Positions 1 through 9,330 of a stretch of 64,000 bases of DNA are shown here, piece after piece. The notes beneath the pieces are model-generated. The model ran no database searches. It worked only from the letters and a program-made list of their open reading frames with translations, and was not told the origin of the DNA. The stretch comes from Enterococcus raffinosus. Lineage in GTDB: Bacteria > Bacillota > Bacilli > Lactobacillales > Enterococcaceae. The stretch is taken from contig NZ_JAHLOS010000001.1 in NCBI RefSeq assembly GCF_018917525.1, positions 1 through 64,000 on the forward strand, written 5' to 3'. The position numbers and the translations under genes are program-made. Position 1 is the stretch's first letter. The number at the start of each line of letters is the position of its first letter.

Positions 1-6
1 CATCAT
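1..6 (-). CDS. Start codons of a truncated minus-strand gene
   Basis: Only the first two codons (two possible ATGs reading leftward) lie in the window. A strong AGGAGGGG ribosome binding site at 13-20 on the minus strand, six bases from the first ATG, shows that a real gene starts here. In related enterococci and other Firmicutes the gene divergent from comFA is often a YigZ/YvyE-family protein. That identity is inferred from gene order only, because no coding sequence is visible. Confidence 0.5.
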
Positions 7-66
7 TTTTAACCCCTCCTTTACTGGACTTCTCTCTTTTAAGTATAACTTGAAAAAAGCAAAAAA

Positions 67-104
67 AGAGGCACAAATTCGAACTGTTCCGAGTTTGTGC
101 CTCT
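67..104. terminator. Terminator-like hairpin between divergent genes
   Basis: An 11-bp perfect stem (AGAGGCACAAA at 67-77 with TTTGTGCCTCT at 94-104) encloses a 16-base loop. On the minus strand it is followed by a run of seven T, so it looks like a rho-independent terminator read leftward. On the plus strand the tail is only CTCTTTATAA. It sits upstream of the leftward gene, where no gene visibly ends, so it may be an attenuator, an insulator, or the end of a small RNA. Confidence 0.6.
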
Positions 105-246
105 TTATAAAAATCAAGTGCCTTAAGTTAATGACATTGCAAGTAATTGCTGCGCTTTTTTGGTCTTTCTAAGATCAAAAGATGTTTCATAATCAAAAAA
201 ATCTTACAGCCATTTGCGTATCTTTCTGAAAAAGGGGAAGATGTAA

Positions 247-1551
247 ATGGAGCTGACTGGTCAGCGTTTATTATTAAAGGAATGGTGTACGTTTTATCCT
301 CAGGCTGATTTGACGCAGGCTGAAAAAATTCCTGCAATGGTGAAGCTTAATAAGGATTGGGTGTGTCAGCGATGTGGTGAAGTCTCTCAAGAAAAGGTAC
401 CCGCAGGATTTTTCTACTGTCCGGCTTGCTTGACCTTGGGACGTGTGGATAGTAATAGTTCGCTGTATTTCTTTCCTATTAAAAAGGCCGTTCCGAAAAA
501 AGTGGTTCTCACCTGGTCGGGAATACTTTCAGATGCGCAGCAGAAAATTGCTGATGCTTTACTTAAGGATCAGCTTAAGGGGTGTTCCTTTCTGCTTTGG
601 GCAGTCACTGGCGCGGGGAAAACAGAGATTCTTTTTCCGCTTTTAAAGAGTCTTTTAGAGAAAGGCAAGCGAATTGCTGTGACTTCTCCGCGGGTAGATG
701 TTTGCAATGAAGTTTTTCTTCGCTTTCGCCAAGCCTTTCCTGATGAAAAAATTAGCCTTTTTCATGGACAGGAACGAAAAGATGCAGGCGATCAGTTTGT
801 CGTGTGCACCGTTCACCAGCTTTTACGTTATCACGATTTTTTTGATTTAGTGATCGTTGATGAAGTCGATGCTTTCCCCTATGCTGAGGACCCCTTACTG
901 CATCGAGCAGTAGACACCGCGCAGAAAAGAGAAGGAAAACGTGTGTATTTAAGCGCGACACCGGATAAGGCGTTAAAAAAGACTGTTGATCGGGTTTATT
1001 ATTTGCCAGCACGTTATCATCGCCGCAAGCTGCCCGTTCCGCAAGTGTTGTTCTCTTGGCGCTTAGAGAAATACTTACTTGCAGGTCAATTGCCAAAGAA
1101 GGTTCTGACTAAAATAACCGATTTGCTAGAGAAAAACAATGTTCTATTTTTTTGTCCCAATATCTCTTTACTGACAAAAATAGCAACATTTATCCAAGAT
1201 ATATTCTCAGATATTCGGTTGACGACGGTTTTTTCACAGGATCAGGAACGTCTAATTAAGGTTGAAAATATGCGTGCAGGAAGGTATCAATTACTTTTAA
1301 CAACGACTATTCTTGAACGTGGAGTAACCTTTGAAAGAGTATCGGTCATCGTATTGCAGGCTTCTCATCGTGTCTTTAAAAAATCCGCACTGGTGCAGAT
1401 TGCTGGTCGAGCGGATCGTAAAGGAGAGTATTCACAGGCAGAGGTGATTTTTGTTACCAGTGAACAAACCACATCAATCAAATCAGCAATTAGGGAAATT
1501 AAAAAGAACAATCAGCAAGCGTTAAGGGAAGGCTTGATCAATGCGCTGTAG
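247..1551 (+). CDS. comFA: ComFA, DNA-uptake helicase-like ATPase
   Basis: A DEAD-box-like ATPase of the competence machinery, thought in B. subtilis to drive single-stranded DNA through the membrane channel ComEC. The 434 residues carry a four-cysteine zinc site (C40, C43, C58, C61), Walker A VTGAGKTE at 120-127, a DEVD box at 205-208, a SATP motif near 236 and a C-terminal helicase half ending in a GRADRKG motif. An in-frame stop lies directly before ATG 247, so no longer start exists; GGGGAA about ten bases upstream is a modest ribosome binding site. The 3' end overlaps comFC by 11 bases, so translation is probably coupled. Whether this strain is naturally competent cannot be told from here. 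Confidence 0.93.
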   Translation: MELTGQRLLLKEWCTFYPQADLTQAEKIPAMVKLNKDWVCQRCGEVSQEKVPAGFFYCPACLTLGRVDSNSSLYFFPIKKAVPKKVVLTWSGILSDAQQKIADALLKDQLKGCSFLLWAVTGAGKTEILFPLLKSLLEKGKRIAVTSPRVDVCNEVFLRFRQAFPDEKISLFHGQERKDAGDQFVVCTVHQLLRYHDFFDLVIVDEVDAFPYAEDPLLHRAVDTAQKREGKRVYLSATPDKALKKTVDRVYYLPARYHRRKLPVPQVLFSWRLEKYLLAGQLPKKVLTKITDLLEKNNVLFFCPNISLLTKIATFIQDIFSDIRLTTVFSQDQERLIKVENMRAGRYQLLLTTTILERGVTFERVSVIVLQASHRVFKKSALVQIAGRADRKGEYSQAEVIFVTSEQTTSIKSAIREIKKNNQQALREGLINAL

Positions 1552-2206
1552 CTGCTGTCAAAAAGAACTGGTGAGTAATCTTACCATACGAGAACTGTTT
1601 CACTCTGCAAGTTTGAGGTGTTATCACTGTGAGAAGTTATTTACAAAAATTGATCAAGCCACTTCTTGTCCAGGCTGTGGGCGCCCAGAGTCACCAGAAC
1701 TGTGTTCGGATTGTCGTTTATGGCAGCAAGAGCTTGGTTTTGTAATGAAAAATAGAAGTCTTTTTCAATATGATGAAGGCTTTCGCAAGTGGATCGAAGC
1801 CTATAAATTTACTGGAGATTATCGTTTGCGCGGAGCATTTGTCAATGAACTCGAACAATTTCTGCACAATTATCGAGACTATTTAATTTGCCCACTGCCG
1901 CTTTCAAAGGAACGATTTGAACAAAGGGGCTTCAATCAGGTTCGCGGCTGTTTAGAACTGACGAAACTGCCCTTTAAAGATTTGCTGCAACGCAAGGAAC
2001 TAGCTCCGCAGTCAGAAAAATCACGTAAAGATCGCTTGGAAATGGAGCAGCCATTTGAGTTAAGGGTAGCAAATGGAAAAATTAGAAATCAAAAAGTTTT
2101 ATTAGTGGATGATGTTTATACAACGGGGCGGACGCTTTTTCATGGTGCGGAATTGCTTTTTAGAAATGGCGTGGAAACGGTGGAAAGCTTGACTTTTGCA
2201 CGTTAA
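1541..2206 (+). CDS. comFC: ComFC, phosphoribosyltransferase-fold competence protein
   Basis: A member of the ComF/GntX family, which is needed for natural transformation and interacts with ComFA. The 221-residue protein starts with a cysteine-rich zinc region (C3, C5, C6, C27, C30, C43, C46, C55, C58). It ends in a type I phosphoribosyltransferase fold with the PRPP loop VLLVDDVYTTGRT at about 186-198. Family members are 200-240 residues, so it looks complete. The start lies inside comFA. No terminator separates it from hpf, but hpf has its own promoter 40 bases downstream. Confidence 0.92.
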   Translation: MRCSCCQKELVSNLTIRELFHSASLRCYHCEKLFTKIDQATSCPGCGRPESPELCSDCRLWQQELGFVMKNRSLFQYDEGFRKWIEAYKFTGDYRLRGAFVNELEQFLHNYRDYLICPLPLSKERFEQRGFNQVRGCLELTKLPFKDLLQRKELAPQSEKSRKDRLEMEQPFELRVANGKIRNQKVLLVDDVYTTGRTLFHGAELLFRNGVETVESLTFAR

Positions 2207-2246
2207 AATGTATCGTTTTTGATTATGAAATTGATAGCGATTTACT

Positions 2247-2274
2247 TTGCAAAAGGATTAGATTTCGATATAAT
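2247..2274 (+). promoter_or_regulatory. Sigma-A promoter of hpf
   Basis: The -35 TTGCAA (2247-2252) and a perfect -10 TATAAT (2269-2274) are 16 bases apart. The promoter lies inside the longer open frame that could start at 2219, which argues for the downstream start at 2345. Confidence 0.8.
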
Positions 2275-2344
2275 AGAGTTAAGAAGAAGAGGTAAGAGTG
2301 GTCCTTCCTTATCTTCAGTTGGCAAGACGAAAGGGGCAATACGT

Positions 2345-2890
2345 ATGTTCAAATATAATGTTCGTGGGGAAAACATCGAAGTTACTGAGGCTATCCGCAA
2401 TTACGTTGAAAAGAAAGTAGGAAAGTTAGAACGCTACTTCACTGATGTTCCGGACGCAACTGCTTATGTCAATTTAAAAGTATACACAGAAAAAACGGCA
2501 AAAGTTGAAGTAACGATTCCATTACCTTACTTGGTTCTTCGGGCGGAAGAAACTTCACCAGATTTATATGCAAGTATTGATTTGGTTGTGGATAAATTAG
2601 AACGTCAGATCCGCAAATTTAAAACAAAAATTAATCGCAAAGCTCGTGAAACGGGCGTGCCTGAACGTGAAGTCGAAGTGTTAGTGAACGCAGAAGATTC
2701 AGAAGAGTCTGAATTAGAAATCGTTCGTACAAAACGTTTGTCATTGAAACCAATGGGCAGCGAAGAAGCTGTTTTACAAATGAACATGCTTGGACACAAC
2801 TTCTTCATTTTTGAAGATGCTGAAACAAATGGTACAAGCATTGTTTACCGTCGTAAAGATGGTAAATACGGCTTAATTGAAACAGATTAA
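2345..2890 (+). CDS. hpf: Long-form ribosome hibernation promoting factor
   Basis: Binds the decoding region of the 30S subunit and pairs 70S ribosomes into inactive 100S dimers in stationary phase. The 181 residues comprise an N-terminal S30AE/sigma-54 modulation domain (about 1-100), a lysine-rich linker and a C-terminal dimerisation domain (about 125-181). This is the long form usual in Firmicutes. I chose ATG 2345, preceded by AAAGGGG, because the family begins [14 protein letters not shown] and because the promoter at 2247-2274 would fall inside the frame opened at 2219. Position between comFC and secA is conserved in enterococci and bacilli. A strong terminator follows. Confidence 0.95.
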   Translation: MFKYNVRGENIEVTEAIRNYVEKKVGKLERYFTDVPDATAYVNLKVYTEKTAKVEVTIPLPYLVLRAEETSPDLYASIDLVVDKLERQIRKFKTKINRKARETGVPEREVEVLVNAEDSEESELEIVRTKRLSLKPMGSEEAVLQMNMLGHNFFIFEDAETNGTSIVYRRKDGKYGLIETD

Positions 2891-2903
2891 TAAGCGTTTA
2901 TCG

Positions 2904-2933
2904 CCTTCCAGCAGCTGCTGGAAGGTTTTTTAT
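2904..2933 (+). terminator. Terminator of hpf
   Basis: A 22-bp palindrome centred on CAGCTG (2904-2925) is followed directly by eight T: a strong rho-independent terminator. Confidence 0.93.
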
Positions 2934-3157
2934 TTTCATTGAAAATAAAGTTTTGGGATATAGAGCCTTTTTTTGCGAGAATTGTCCTTGATTCTCCTTG
3001 ACCCTAAAGAAAATCACAAAAAAAGATTAATCATTACATAAGTCGCGCTTTATTCGCCGCGAGAAGTTTCTTTTCTCAAGGACTAATGATAAAATATACT
3101 AGCGGGTTTCTATCAAAAAATAGAAAATGAAAAGAAATAAAGGAGTAAGGTAAACGA

Positions 3158-5689
3158 ATGGCAAACTTTCTGAGACGAATGATTGAAAATGATAAAAAAG
3201 AATTAAAACGATTGAGCGGGATTGCTGACAAGGTCGAAGCCTTTTCTAGCGACATGGAAAAATTGTCGGATGGACAATTACGTGGCAAGACCGAAGAATT
3301 TAGAGGACGTTACCAAGCGGGAGAAACGCTGGATGACTTATTACCAGAAGCTTTTGCGGTAGTTCGTGAAGCAGCGAAGCGTGTTCTGGGGCTATATCCT
3401 TATCACGTCCAATTAATGGGCGGGATTGTTCTGCATGATGGGAATATTCCTGAAATGAAAACCGGTGAAGGTAAAACGTTGACAGCAACGATGCCGGTTT
3501 ATTTGAATGCCTTGACTGGTGAAGGTGTCCACGTCGTAACAGTTAATGAATACCTAGCTACACGTGACTCCACAGAAATGGGTGAATTGTATAACTTCCT
3601 AGGTTTAAGCGTTGGGTTGAATATCAATTCAAAAACCTCTGATGAAAAACGTGAAGCATACAATTGCGACATCACCTACAGCACGAATAATGAACTTGGC
3701 TTCGACTACTTGCGTGACAACATGGTGGTTTACCAAAGCCAAATGGTTCAACGTCCATTAAACTATGCGATTGTCGATGAAGTAGACTCGATCTTGATTG
3801 ATGAAGCGCGGACACCATTGATTATCTCTGGTGCAGCTGAAAAATCAACAGCTCTTTATACACGAACTGATAATTTCGTAAAACGTTTGAAAGAGGATGA
3901 AGATTTCAAGATCGATATCCAATCGAAGACGATCGGGCTGACTGAACAAGGGATTGAAAAAGCAGAAGAAAACTTTGGTCTAGAAAACTTATACGACTTA
4001 GACAATACTGCGTTGACTCATCACTTAGATCAGGCATTGCGAGCAAACTTCATTATGATTCGCGATATTGATTATGTGGTGCAAGAAGGTAAAGTTTTAA
4101 TCGTTGACCAATTTACTGGACGGATCATGGATGGTCGTCGTTACTCTGACGGTCTGCATCAGGCGATTGAAGCAAAAGAAGCGGTTGAGATCGAAGACGA
4201 AACTAAAACGATGGCAACCATCACCTTCCAAAACTATTTCCGGATGTATAAAAAATTAGCCGGGATGACAGGTACGGCCAAAACAGAAGAAGAAGAATTC
4301 CGTGAAATTTATAATATTGAAGTAATTCAGATCCCGACAAACCGTCCGATTATTCGGGAAGACCATGCAGATTTGTTGTATCCAACTTTGGAAAGCAAGT
4401 TCCATGCAGTGGTACAAGATATCAAAGAACGTCATCGCAAAGGCCAACCAATCCTAGTTGGTACAGTTGCTGTTGAAACATCTGAACTGCTTTCAAGTAT
4501 GTTAGATCGCGAAAAGGTACCACATGAAGTCTTAAATGCGAAAAACCACTTTAAAGAAGCAGAAATTATCATGAACGCTGGACAAAAAGGCTCGGTAACA
4601 ATCGCAACCAATATGGCGGGTCGAGGAACTGATATCAAGTTAGGCCTTGGGGTCGTTGAATTAGGTGGTCTAGCTGTAATCGGTACTGAACGTCATGAAT
4701 CTCGTCGTATTGATAATCAGCTTCGTGGACGTTCAGGTCGTCAAGGAGATCCAGGGGTTTCTCAATTCTACCTTTCATTGGAAGATGATTTGATGAAACG
4801 TTTTGGTTCTGAACGGATCAAAGCTTTCTTGGATCGCATGAAGGTTGAAGACGAAGATGCCGTGATCCAAAGTAAAATGCTGACTCGTCAAGTAGAATCT
4901 GCTCAAAAACGAGTAGAAGGAAATAACTATGACACGCGTAAAAATGTCTTGCAATACGATGACGTGATGCGGGAACAACGGGAAGTCATTTACAAACAAC
5001 GTCAAGACGTTATCATGGGCGAAAAGGATTTGTCTCCGCAATTGTTGAACATGGTGCGTCGGACAATTTCTCGTGTGGTTGACAGCCATACGCAATTAGA
5101 AAAAGATAATTGGAATCTTGAAGCTTTGGCTGATTTTGCCGGAACAACCTTGGTTCATGAGGATTCTGTTTCAAAAGCTGATTTTGAAGGCAAAACACCA
5201 GAAGAAATGAAAGATTATTTATATGGTCGCGCCAAAGAAGTATTTGACACAAAAGTATCGCAATTGCAAAGTCCAGAACAATTGCTGGAATTTGAAAAAG
5301 TGGTCATCTTGCGTGTGGTGGATACGAAATGGACAGATCATATTGATGCGATGGATCAATTGCGTCAATCAGTCGGCTTGCGGGCGTACGGACAAAATAA
5401 TCCGTTGGTAGAATACCAAACAGAAGGCTACAAGATGTTTGAAGATATGGTTGGAGCCATCGAGTTTGAAGTAACACGTCTATTCATGAAAGCGGAGATT
5501 CGTCAAAATGTCCAACGGGAACAAGTTGCTCAAAATCAACAAGAGCATCCTGTAGAAGCAGACGGAGATCCGAAGAATTTGACCCATACTAAGCAAAAGC
5601 CGGTTCATGTGGAAAAAGTTGGTCGGAATGATCCATGTCCATGCGGCAGTGGTAAAAAATACAAAAACTGCCATGGTAAGGGACAATAA
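3158..5689 (+). CDS. secA: SecA, preprotein translocase motor ATPase
   Basis: The cytoplasmic ATPase that pushes secretory precursors through SecYEG. It has 843 residues, close to the enterococcal norm. Walker [12 protein letters not shown] lies at 100-110 and the DEVD box near 207, followed by the preprotein cross-linking region and the second helicase half. The C-terminus holds the SecB/phospholipid-binding zinc motif (C827, C829, C838, H839), so the protein is complete. ATG 3158 follows AAGGAG. The 220-base leader contains a TCGCG/CGCGA hairpin at about 3042-3061, and I see no clear SecM-like arrest peptide. Synteny with hpf upstream and prfB downstream supports orthology. Confidence 0.97.
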   Translation: MANFLRRMIENDKKELKRLSGIADKVEAFSSDMEKLSDGQLRGKTEEFRGRYQAGETLDDLLPEAFAVVREAAKRVLGLYPYHVQLMGGIVLHDGNIPEMKTGEGKTLTATMPVYLNALTGEGVHVVTVNEYLATRDSTEMGELYNFLGLSVGLNINSKTSDEKREAYNCDITYSTNNELGFDYLRDNMVVYQSQMVQRPLNYAIVDEVDSILIDEARTPLIISGAAEKSTALYTRTDNFVKRLKEDEDFKIDIQSKTIGLTEQGIEKAEENFGLENLYDLDNTALTHHLDQALRANFIMIRDIDYVVQEGKVLIVDQFTGRIMDGRRYSDGLHQAIEAKEAVEIEDETKTMATITFQNYFRMYKKLAGMTGTAKTEEEEFREIYNIEVIQIPTNRPIIREDHADLLYPTLESKFHAVVQDIKERHRKGQPILVGTVAVETSELLSSMLDREKVPHEVLNAKNHFKEAEIIMNAGQKGSVTIATNMAGRGTDIKLGLGVVELGGLAVIGTERHESRRIDNQLRGRSGRQGDPGVSQFYLSLEDDLMKRFGSERIKAFLDRMKVEDEDAVIQSKMLTRQVESAQKRVEGNNYDTRKNVLQYDDVMREQREVIYKQRQDVIMGEKDLSPQLLNMVRRTISRVVDSHTQLEKDNWNLEALADFAGTTLVHEDSVSKADFEGKTPEEMKDYLYGRAKEVFDTKVSQLQSPEQLLEFEKVVILRVVDTKWTDHIDAMDQLRQSVGLRAYGQNNPLVEYQTEGYKMFEDMVGAIEFEVTRLFMKAEIRQNVQREQVAQNQQEHPVEADGDPKNLTHTKQKPVHVEKVGRNDPCPCGSGKKYKNCHGKGQ

Positions 5690-5716
5690 TTTTCTACGAT
5701 AAGTAAGGAACCTTCG

Positions 5717-5748
5717 GAACGGGACATAGCTGCTATGTCTCGTTCTTT
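5717..5748 (+). terminator. Probable terminator of secA
   Basis: A 14-bp stem (5717-5730 with 5732-5745, one G-T pair) lies just after the secA stop. The T tract is short, so termination may be incomplete. Confidence 0.6.
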
Positions 5749-5788
5749 GCGAGTTCGTTCGACTGTGATATTATTCTATCTTTACAAG

Positions 5789-5819
5789 TTGTCACAGGAT
5801 CTTTAAGAATGTATATAAT
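5789..5819 (+). promoter_or_regulatory. Promoter of prfB
   Basis: The -35 TTGTCA at 5789-5794 is followed by TATATA (5812-5817, 17-base spacer) overlapping TATAAT (5814-5819, 19-base spacer). A small CGGATA/TATCCG hairpin at 5848-5863 lies in the leader before the prfB ribosome binding site. Confidence 0.65.
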
Positions 5820-5882
5820 AAGATTTAGTTTTGAATGGTTGGTTTTACGGATAATTCTATCCGGAAGAAAGAAGGAATAGAT

Positions 5883-6993
5883 TTGGAAAACGCAGAAATA
5901 CGTAATTTGTTAGATACGATGCAAGAGCAAGTCGCAAGCTTCAGGGGGTCTCTTTGACCTAGAGCAGTTAGAAGAGGACATCGCCGAAGCTGAAAATCAA
6001 ATGTCTGCACCAGGCTTTTGGGATGATTCGGAAAAAGCGCAGGCCTTGATCAATCGCAACAACACGGCGAAAGAAACCTATGATCAATTTCAAGCGATCG
6101 CTGGCGAAACAGATGAATTAAACCTGATGTGGGAAATGCAGCAAGAAGAGTTTGATAGCGATCTGCAAGAGGAGCTGGAAGAACGTTTAATACAATTGCA
6201 GGAAAAGATATCTGGATTTGAGTTGTCGCTATTATTAGATGCTCCTTATGATAAAAACAATGCGATTGTTGAATTGCATCCGGGTGCTGGTGGAACAGAA
6301 TCACAGGATTGGGGCTCCATGCTTTTACGGATGTATACGCGTTGGTCTGAGCAGCATGGTTTTTCAGTTGAAACAATTGATTACCAATCAGGTGATGAGG
6401 CTGGGATCAAGAGTGTCACCTTGATGATCAAGGGAACGAATGCTTATGGCTATTTGAAATCAGAAAAAGGGGTTCATCGGTTAGTGCGAATCTCGCCGTT
6501 TGATTCAGCGAGTCGTCGTCATACTTCTTTTTGTTCTGTCGAGGTCATGCCTGAATTAGATGAAAATATTGAAGTTGAGATCAATCCAGATGATTTGAAG
6601 GTCGATGTTTATCGAGCTAGTGGAGCAGGTGGTCAGCATATCAATAAAACATCTTCAGCCGTACGGATTACGCATTTGCCTACTGGTACAGTTGTTGCCA
6701 GCCAAGCGCAGCGCTCACAATTCCATAATCGCGAGACCGCGATGCAAATGCTGAAAGCAAAACTTTATCAATTAGAAATTGAGAAGAAGGAACAAGAAGC
6801 AGCCGCGTTACGTGGAGAGCAAAAAGAAATTGGTTGGGGCTCGCAAATTCGTTCTTATGTTTTTCATCCTTATTCTATGGTGAAGGATCACCGTACCGAG
6901 TATGAGACGGGAAATGTGCAGGCAGTGATGGATGGCGAGTTGGATCCTTTCATTGATGCTTACCTGAAATGGCGCTTGGCACAAGAGTCCTAA
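5883..6993 (+). CDS. prfB: Peptide chain release factor 2 with programmed +1 frameshift
   Basis: RF2 recognises UGA and UAA stop codons and releases the finished chain. The gene is split: the first frame starts at TTG 5883 (after AAGGA) and reads 24 codons to an in-frame TGA at 5955-5957. A +1 shift after CTT (skipping T5955) continues in the frame ending at 6993, giving 369 residues. In the joined protein the stop-recognition tripeptide SPF falls at 204-206 and the catalytic GGQ at 249-251, one residue from their E. coli positions. The coding parts are 5883-5954 and 5956-6993. An annotation that starts at ATG 6001 would lose 39 residues. It precedes ftsEX, as in other enterococci. Confidence 0.96.
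5943..5957 (+). promoter_or_regulatory. RF2 autoregulatory frameshift site
   Basis: AGG GGG TCT CTT TGA: the Shine-Dalgarno-like AGGGGG lies just upstream of the slippery CTT, with the UGA stop followed by C (poor termination context). Low RF2 favours the shift and restores RF2 synthesis. The middle codon is TCT, where many bacteria have TAT. Confidence 0.95.
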
Positions 6994-7046
6994 GTTTAAA
7001 ATGAAATCTAATTGTAAAGTTATGAAAGCCTGTTGCAATGTTGGCA

Positions 7047-7055
7047 TGCTATAAT
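7047..7055 (+). promoter_or_regulatory. Extended -10 promoter of ftsEX
   Basis: TGC followed by a perfect TATAAT (7050-7055), with no good -35 at the usual distance, suggests an extended -10 promoter about 35 bases before ftsE. Confidence 0.6.
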
Positions 7056-7090
7056 AGCAAAGAATTTAAGAGGATTTGGAGAGATAAAGC

Positions 7091-7780
7091 ATGATTGAAA
7101 TGCAGGATGTAACAAAAAAATATCCTAATAAGACAACAGCTGTGCGTGGGATTTCGGTCCGTATCGATCAAGGTGAGTTCGTCTATGTCGTTGGTCCCTC
7201 TGGTAGCGGAAAATCTACCTTTATTAAGTTGATGTATCGTGAAGAAAAAGCCACATCGGGGAAAGTGTTAGATGTTGCCCGTCATGATTTATTAAAGATC
7301 AAAAATAAAGAAGTGCCTTATTTACGTCGTGATGTCGGCGTCGTTTTCCAGGACTTCAAATTACTGCCTCGTAAAACGGTCTATGAAAATGTAGCTTATG
7401 CTATGCAAGTAATCGGTCGTAAACCGCGGGATATCAAAAAACGTGTTATGGAAGTTTTAGACCTTGTTGGTTTGAAACACAAAGTCCGCGTATTCCCAAG
7501 TGAATTATCTGGAGGAGAACAACAACGGGTATCGATCGCACGAGCAATCGTGAATACACCGAAAGTGTTGATCGCCGATGAACCGACCGGAAATTTGGAC
7601 CCAGATACTTCTTGGGAAATCATGCATCTATTAGAACGAATCAATAATCAAGGGACGACGATCGTAATGGCAACCCATAACAAAACGATCGTAGATACCA
7701 TGCGCCATCGTTTGATCGCGATTGAAAATGGCTTGATCGTTCGAGATGAAGCGGAAGGAGAATACGAGTTTGATGATTAG
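7091..7780 (+). CDS. ftsE: FtsE, ATPase of the FtsEX division complex
   Basis: ABC-type ATPase that pairs with FtsX to switch peptidoglycan hydrolases (PcsB/CwlO-type) on the outside of the septum. The 229 residues show Walker A GPSGSGKS at 35-42, the signature LSGGEQQ at 139-145 and Walker B VLIADEP at 159-165. TTGGAG precedes ATG 7091. ftsX starts inside its 3' end, so the two are translationally coupled. Length and order (prfB-ftsE-ftsX) match other lactic acid bacteria. Confidence 0.96.
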   Translation: MIEMQDVTKKYPNKTTAVRGISVRIDQGEFVYVVGPSGSGKSTFIKLMYREEKATSGKVLDVARHDLLKIKNKEVPYLRRDVGVVFQDFKLLPRKTVYENVAYAMQVIGRKPRDIKKRVMEVLDLVGLKHKVRVFPSELSGGEQQRVSIARAIVNTPKVLIADEPTGNLDPDTSWEIMHLLERINNQGTTIVMATHNKTIVDTMRHRLIAIENGLIVRDEAEGEYEFDD

Positions 7781-8657
7781 AAATTTCTTCCGACACTTGT
7801 TGGAAAGTATCAAGAGTGTGAAGCGTAATGGCTGGATGACTCTAGCATCAGTCAGTGCCGTAACAATCACATTGACGATGGCGGGAATTTTCATGGCTTT
7901 GATCATGAACGCGACAAAATTGGCCCAAGATGTTGAAGGCAATGTTGAAGTAACAGTCTTTGTTGATATTGGTACGAAAGAAAAAGAATTAAAAGAATTA
8001 AAAACCGAGTTGCAAGATATCAGTCATGTGGATAAAGTGACGTATTCAAGTAAGCAAGAGCAATTAAAGAAATTGCAAAAACAAATGGGTGATGCCTGGG
8101 ACCTATTCGAAGGCGACAGCAACCCGCTCTATGATGTGTATGTTGTAAAAGCAACTGATGCCCAATATATTCGTCCCGTGACTCGTGAAGCGAGCCAATT
8201 AAGCAATGTCTTCCGAGCAAATTATGGCGGAAATTCAGCCGATCGGATTATTCAAATGGCGAAAGTTGTCAGAACTTGGGGCTTAGCCGCTGCGGCATTA
8301 TTAGTCTTTGTAGCTATTTTCTTGATTTCGAATACGATTCGAATCACGATTATTTCACGTAAAACAGAGATTCAAATCATGCGTCTGGTAGGTGCGAAAA
8401 ATGGTTATATTCGTTGGCCGTTCTTCCTTGAAGGCGGATGGATTGGATTGATTGGTTCCATTGTGCCAATCTTGATCTTAACTTATGGTTACTCACAGGT
8501 TTATGGCTTAGCTGCCCCTTATCTATTGCAATCTAACTTAGAATTGCTGCGTCCAAACCAAATCGTATGGATATTAGATATCACGATGGCGGTCGGCGGG
8601 TACTTGATTGGTTCATTAGGATCAGTTATCTCGATGCGTCGTTTCTTAAAAATCTAA
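7773..8657 (+). CDS. ftsX: FtsX, membrane subunit of the FtsEX division complex
   Basis: Permease-like partner of FtsE that relays ATP hydrolysis to extracellular hydrolases. The 294 residues show one N-terminal membrane segment (about 22-45), an extracellular domain of roughly 120 residues, and three C-terminal membrane segments. An ATG at 7746 is in frame, but the AAGGAG at 7755-7760 lies between it and ATG 7773, so 7773 is the better start. It overlaps ftsE by 8 bases. A terminator follows the stop. Confidence 0.95.
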   Translation: MIRNFFRHLLESIKSVKRNGWMTLASVSAVTITLTMAGIFMALIMNATKLAQDVEGNVEVTVFVDIGTKEKELKELKTELQDISHVDKVTYSSKQEQLKKLQKQMGDAWDLFEGDSNPLYDVYVVKATDAQYIRPVTREASQLSNVFRANYGGNSADRIIQMAKVVRTWGLAAAALLVFVAIFLISNTIRITIISRKTEIQIMRLVGAKNGYIRWPFFLEGGWIGLIGSIVPILILTYGYSQVYGLAAPYLLQSNLELLRPNQIVWILDITMAVGGYLIGSLGSVISMRRFLKI

Positions 8658-8664
8658 CAAATCA

Positions 8665-8701
8665 AAGCTTCTTCGAAAAATTTCGGAGAAGCTTATTTTT
8701 T
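8665..8701 (+). terminator. Terminator of ftsEX
   Basis: Stem of AAGCTTC-type arms (8665-8678 with 8681-8694) followed by a T-rich tract ending at 8701. Confidence 0.85.
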
Positions 8702-8787
8702 GCCTCAATTAGTAAAAAATCCTATCCCTTGATTTTTTTGCTAAAAGCTCCTAGAATGAATATCAATTGAATAAAGCGCTACCGAGC

Positions 8788-8836
8788 AAGGGAGCCAATT
8801 TCATTAGGTCATTGAAGAAATTGGACTCCCTTGTTT
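8788..8836 (+). terminator. Second stem-loop in the ftsX-SMR gap
   Basis: AAGGGAGCCAATTTC (8788-8802) pairs with 8817-8832, with one bulged A, and is followed by GTTTTG. It could be a back-up terminator or the end of an unrecognised short transcript. No gene of 60 codons or more ends here. Confidence 0.5.
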
Positions 8837-8840
8837 TGCG

Positions 8841-8950
8841 TGTTCAGCTTTTCACAGTTTAATGAACTGAAGAGGGTTGGGAATACTAAATGTTCCAACG
8901 GTTTCGTTGAACCGTATGCGTAGTGAAAATTTAGATTATTAATCGAGGGG
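8841..8950 (+). repeat. Dispersed intergenic element, copy 1 (degenerate)
   Basis: Starts just after the 8788-8836 stem-loop with GTTCAGCTTTTCACAG and ends with GAACCGTATGCG, then GAAAAT, just before the GAGGGG ribosome binding site of the SMR pseudogene. Between the two boxes are small hairpins (GGAA..TTCC, CAACG..CGTTG). It shares both modules with the other copies in this window but lacks the long A/T hairpin. Confidence 0.55.
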
Positions 8951-8961
8951 GAATTTTTATC

Positions 8962-9282
8962 ATGGCATGGGTATCATTAATTGTAGCAGGAGTTTTTGAA
9001 ATGTTTTGAGCAACAACGATGAAATTGAGCGAAGGTTTTAGTAAAGTGAATTATTCACTTTTGACAATAATTGGTATGATAGCCAGTTTCTATTTTTTAT
9101 CGAAGTCATTACATTCGTTACCGATGAGCTTAGCCTATCCAATTTGGACAGGGATTGGCGCTGTCGGCTCCATTTTAATTGGTGTTTTTTTATTTAAGGA
9201 TCATTTGTCGCTTCTGACTAGTTTTTTTGTTGTGCTTTTAATTATAGGAATTATTGGAATCAAGGTTACTAGCGGACATTAA
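8962..9282 (+). pseudogene. SMR-family multidrug/guanidinium exporter, nonsense-broken
   Basis: Reads as a four-helix small multidrug resistance protein of 106 codons, starting MAWVSLIVAGVFEMF and ending KVTSGH. Codon 16 (9007-9009) is TGA where the family has tryptophan (EMF-W-ATTMKL). The essential membrane glutamate is E13. GAGGGG at 8945-8950 fits the ATG at 8962. Restart at ATG 9019 would lose most of helix 1 and the glutamate, so that product should not transport. The rest of the frame is intact, so the mutation is recent or is a sequencing error. SMR proteins often work as two-gene pairs; no partner is adjacent. Confidence 0.85.
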
Positions 9283-9330
9283 GCAGAAAGTAGGTTAAAC
9301 TATTTTTAGCAAAAGTTCGGGGAGGATCTT

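Noticed and set aside
128-337. Minus-strand 69-codon frame in the comFA upstream region
   Set aside because: It runs into the comFA coding region and has no ribosome binding site or recognisable domain.
752-1096. Minus-strand 114-codon frame inside comFA
   Set aside because: Shadow of comFA; no start signal, no family pattern. The same holds for the long minus frames inside secA (4775-5095) and liaX (19004-19291).
2219-2344. 42-codon N-terminal extension of hpf
   Set aside because: The region contains the hpf promoter (2247-2274), and family members start at the [10 protein letters not shown] position.
5883-6000. prfB as a frameshifted pseudogene
   Set aside because: The AGG GGG TCT CTT TGA context is the standard RF2 programmed frameshift, and both frames join to a full RF2.
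9007-9009. TGA read as tryptophan or selenocysteine
   Set aside because: Other genes here stop at TGA, RF2 is present, and no SECIS-like element follows; a plain nonsense mutation is simpler.
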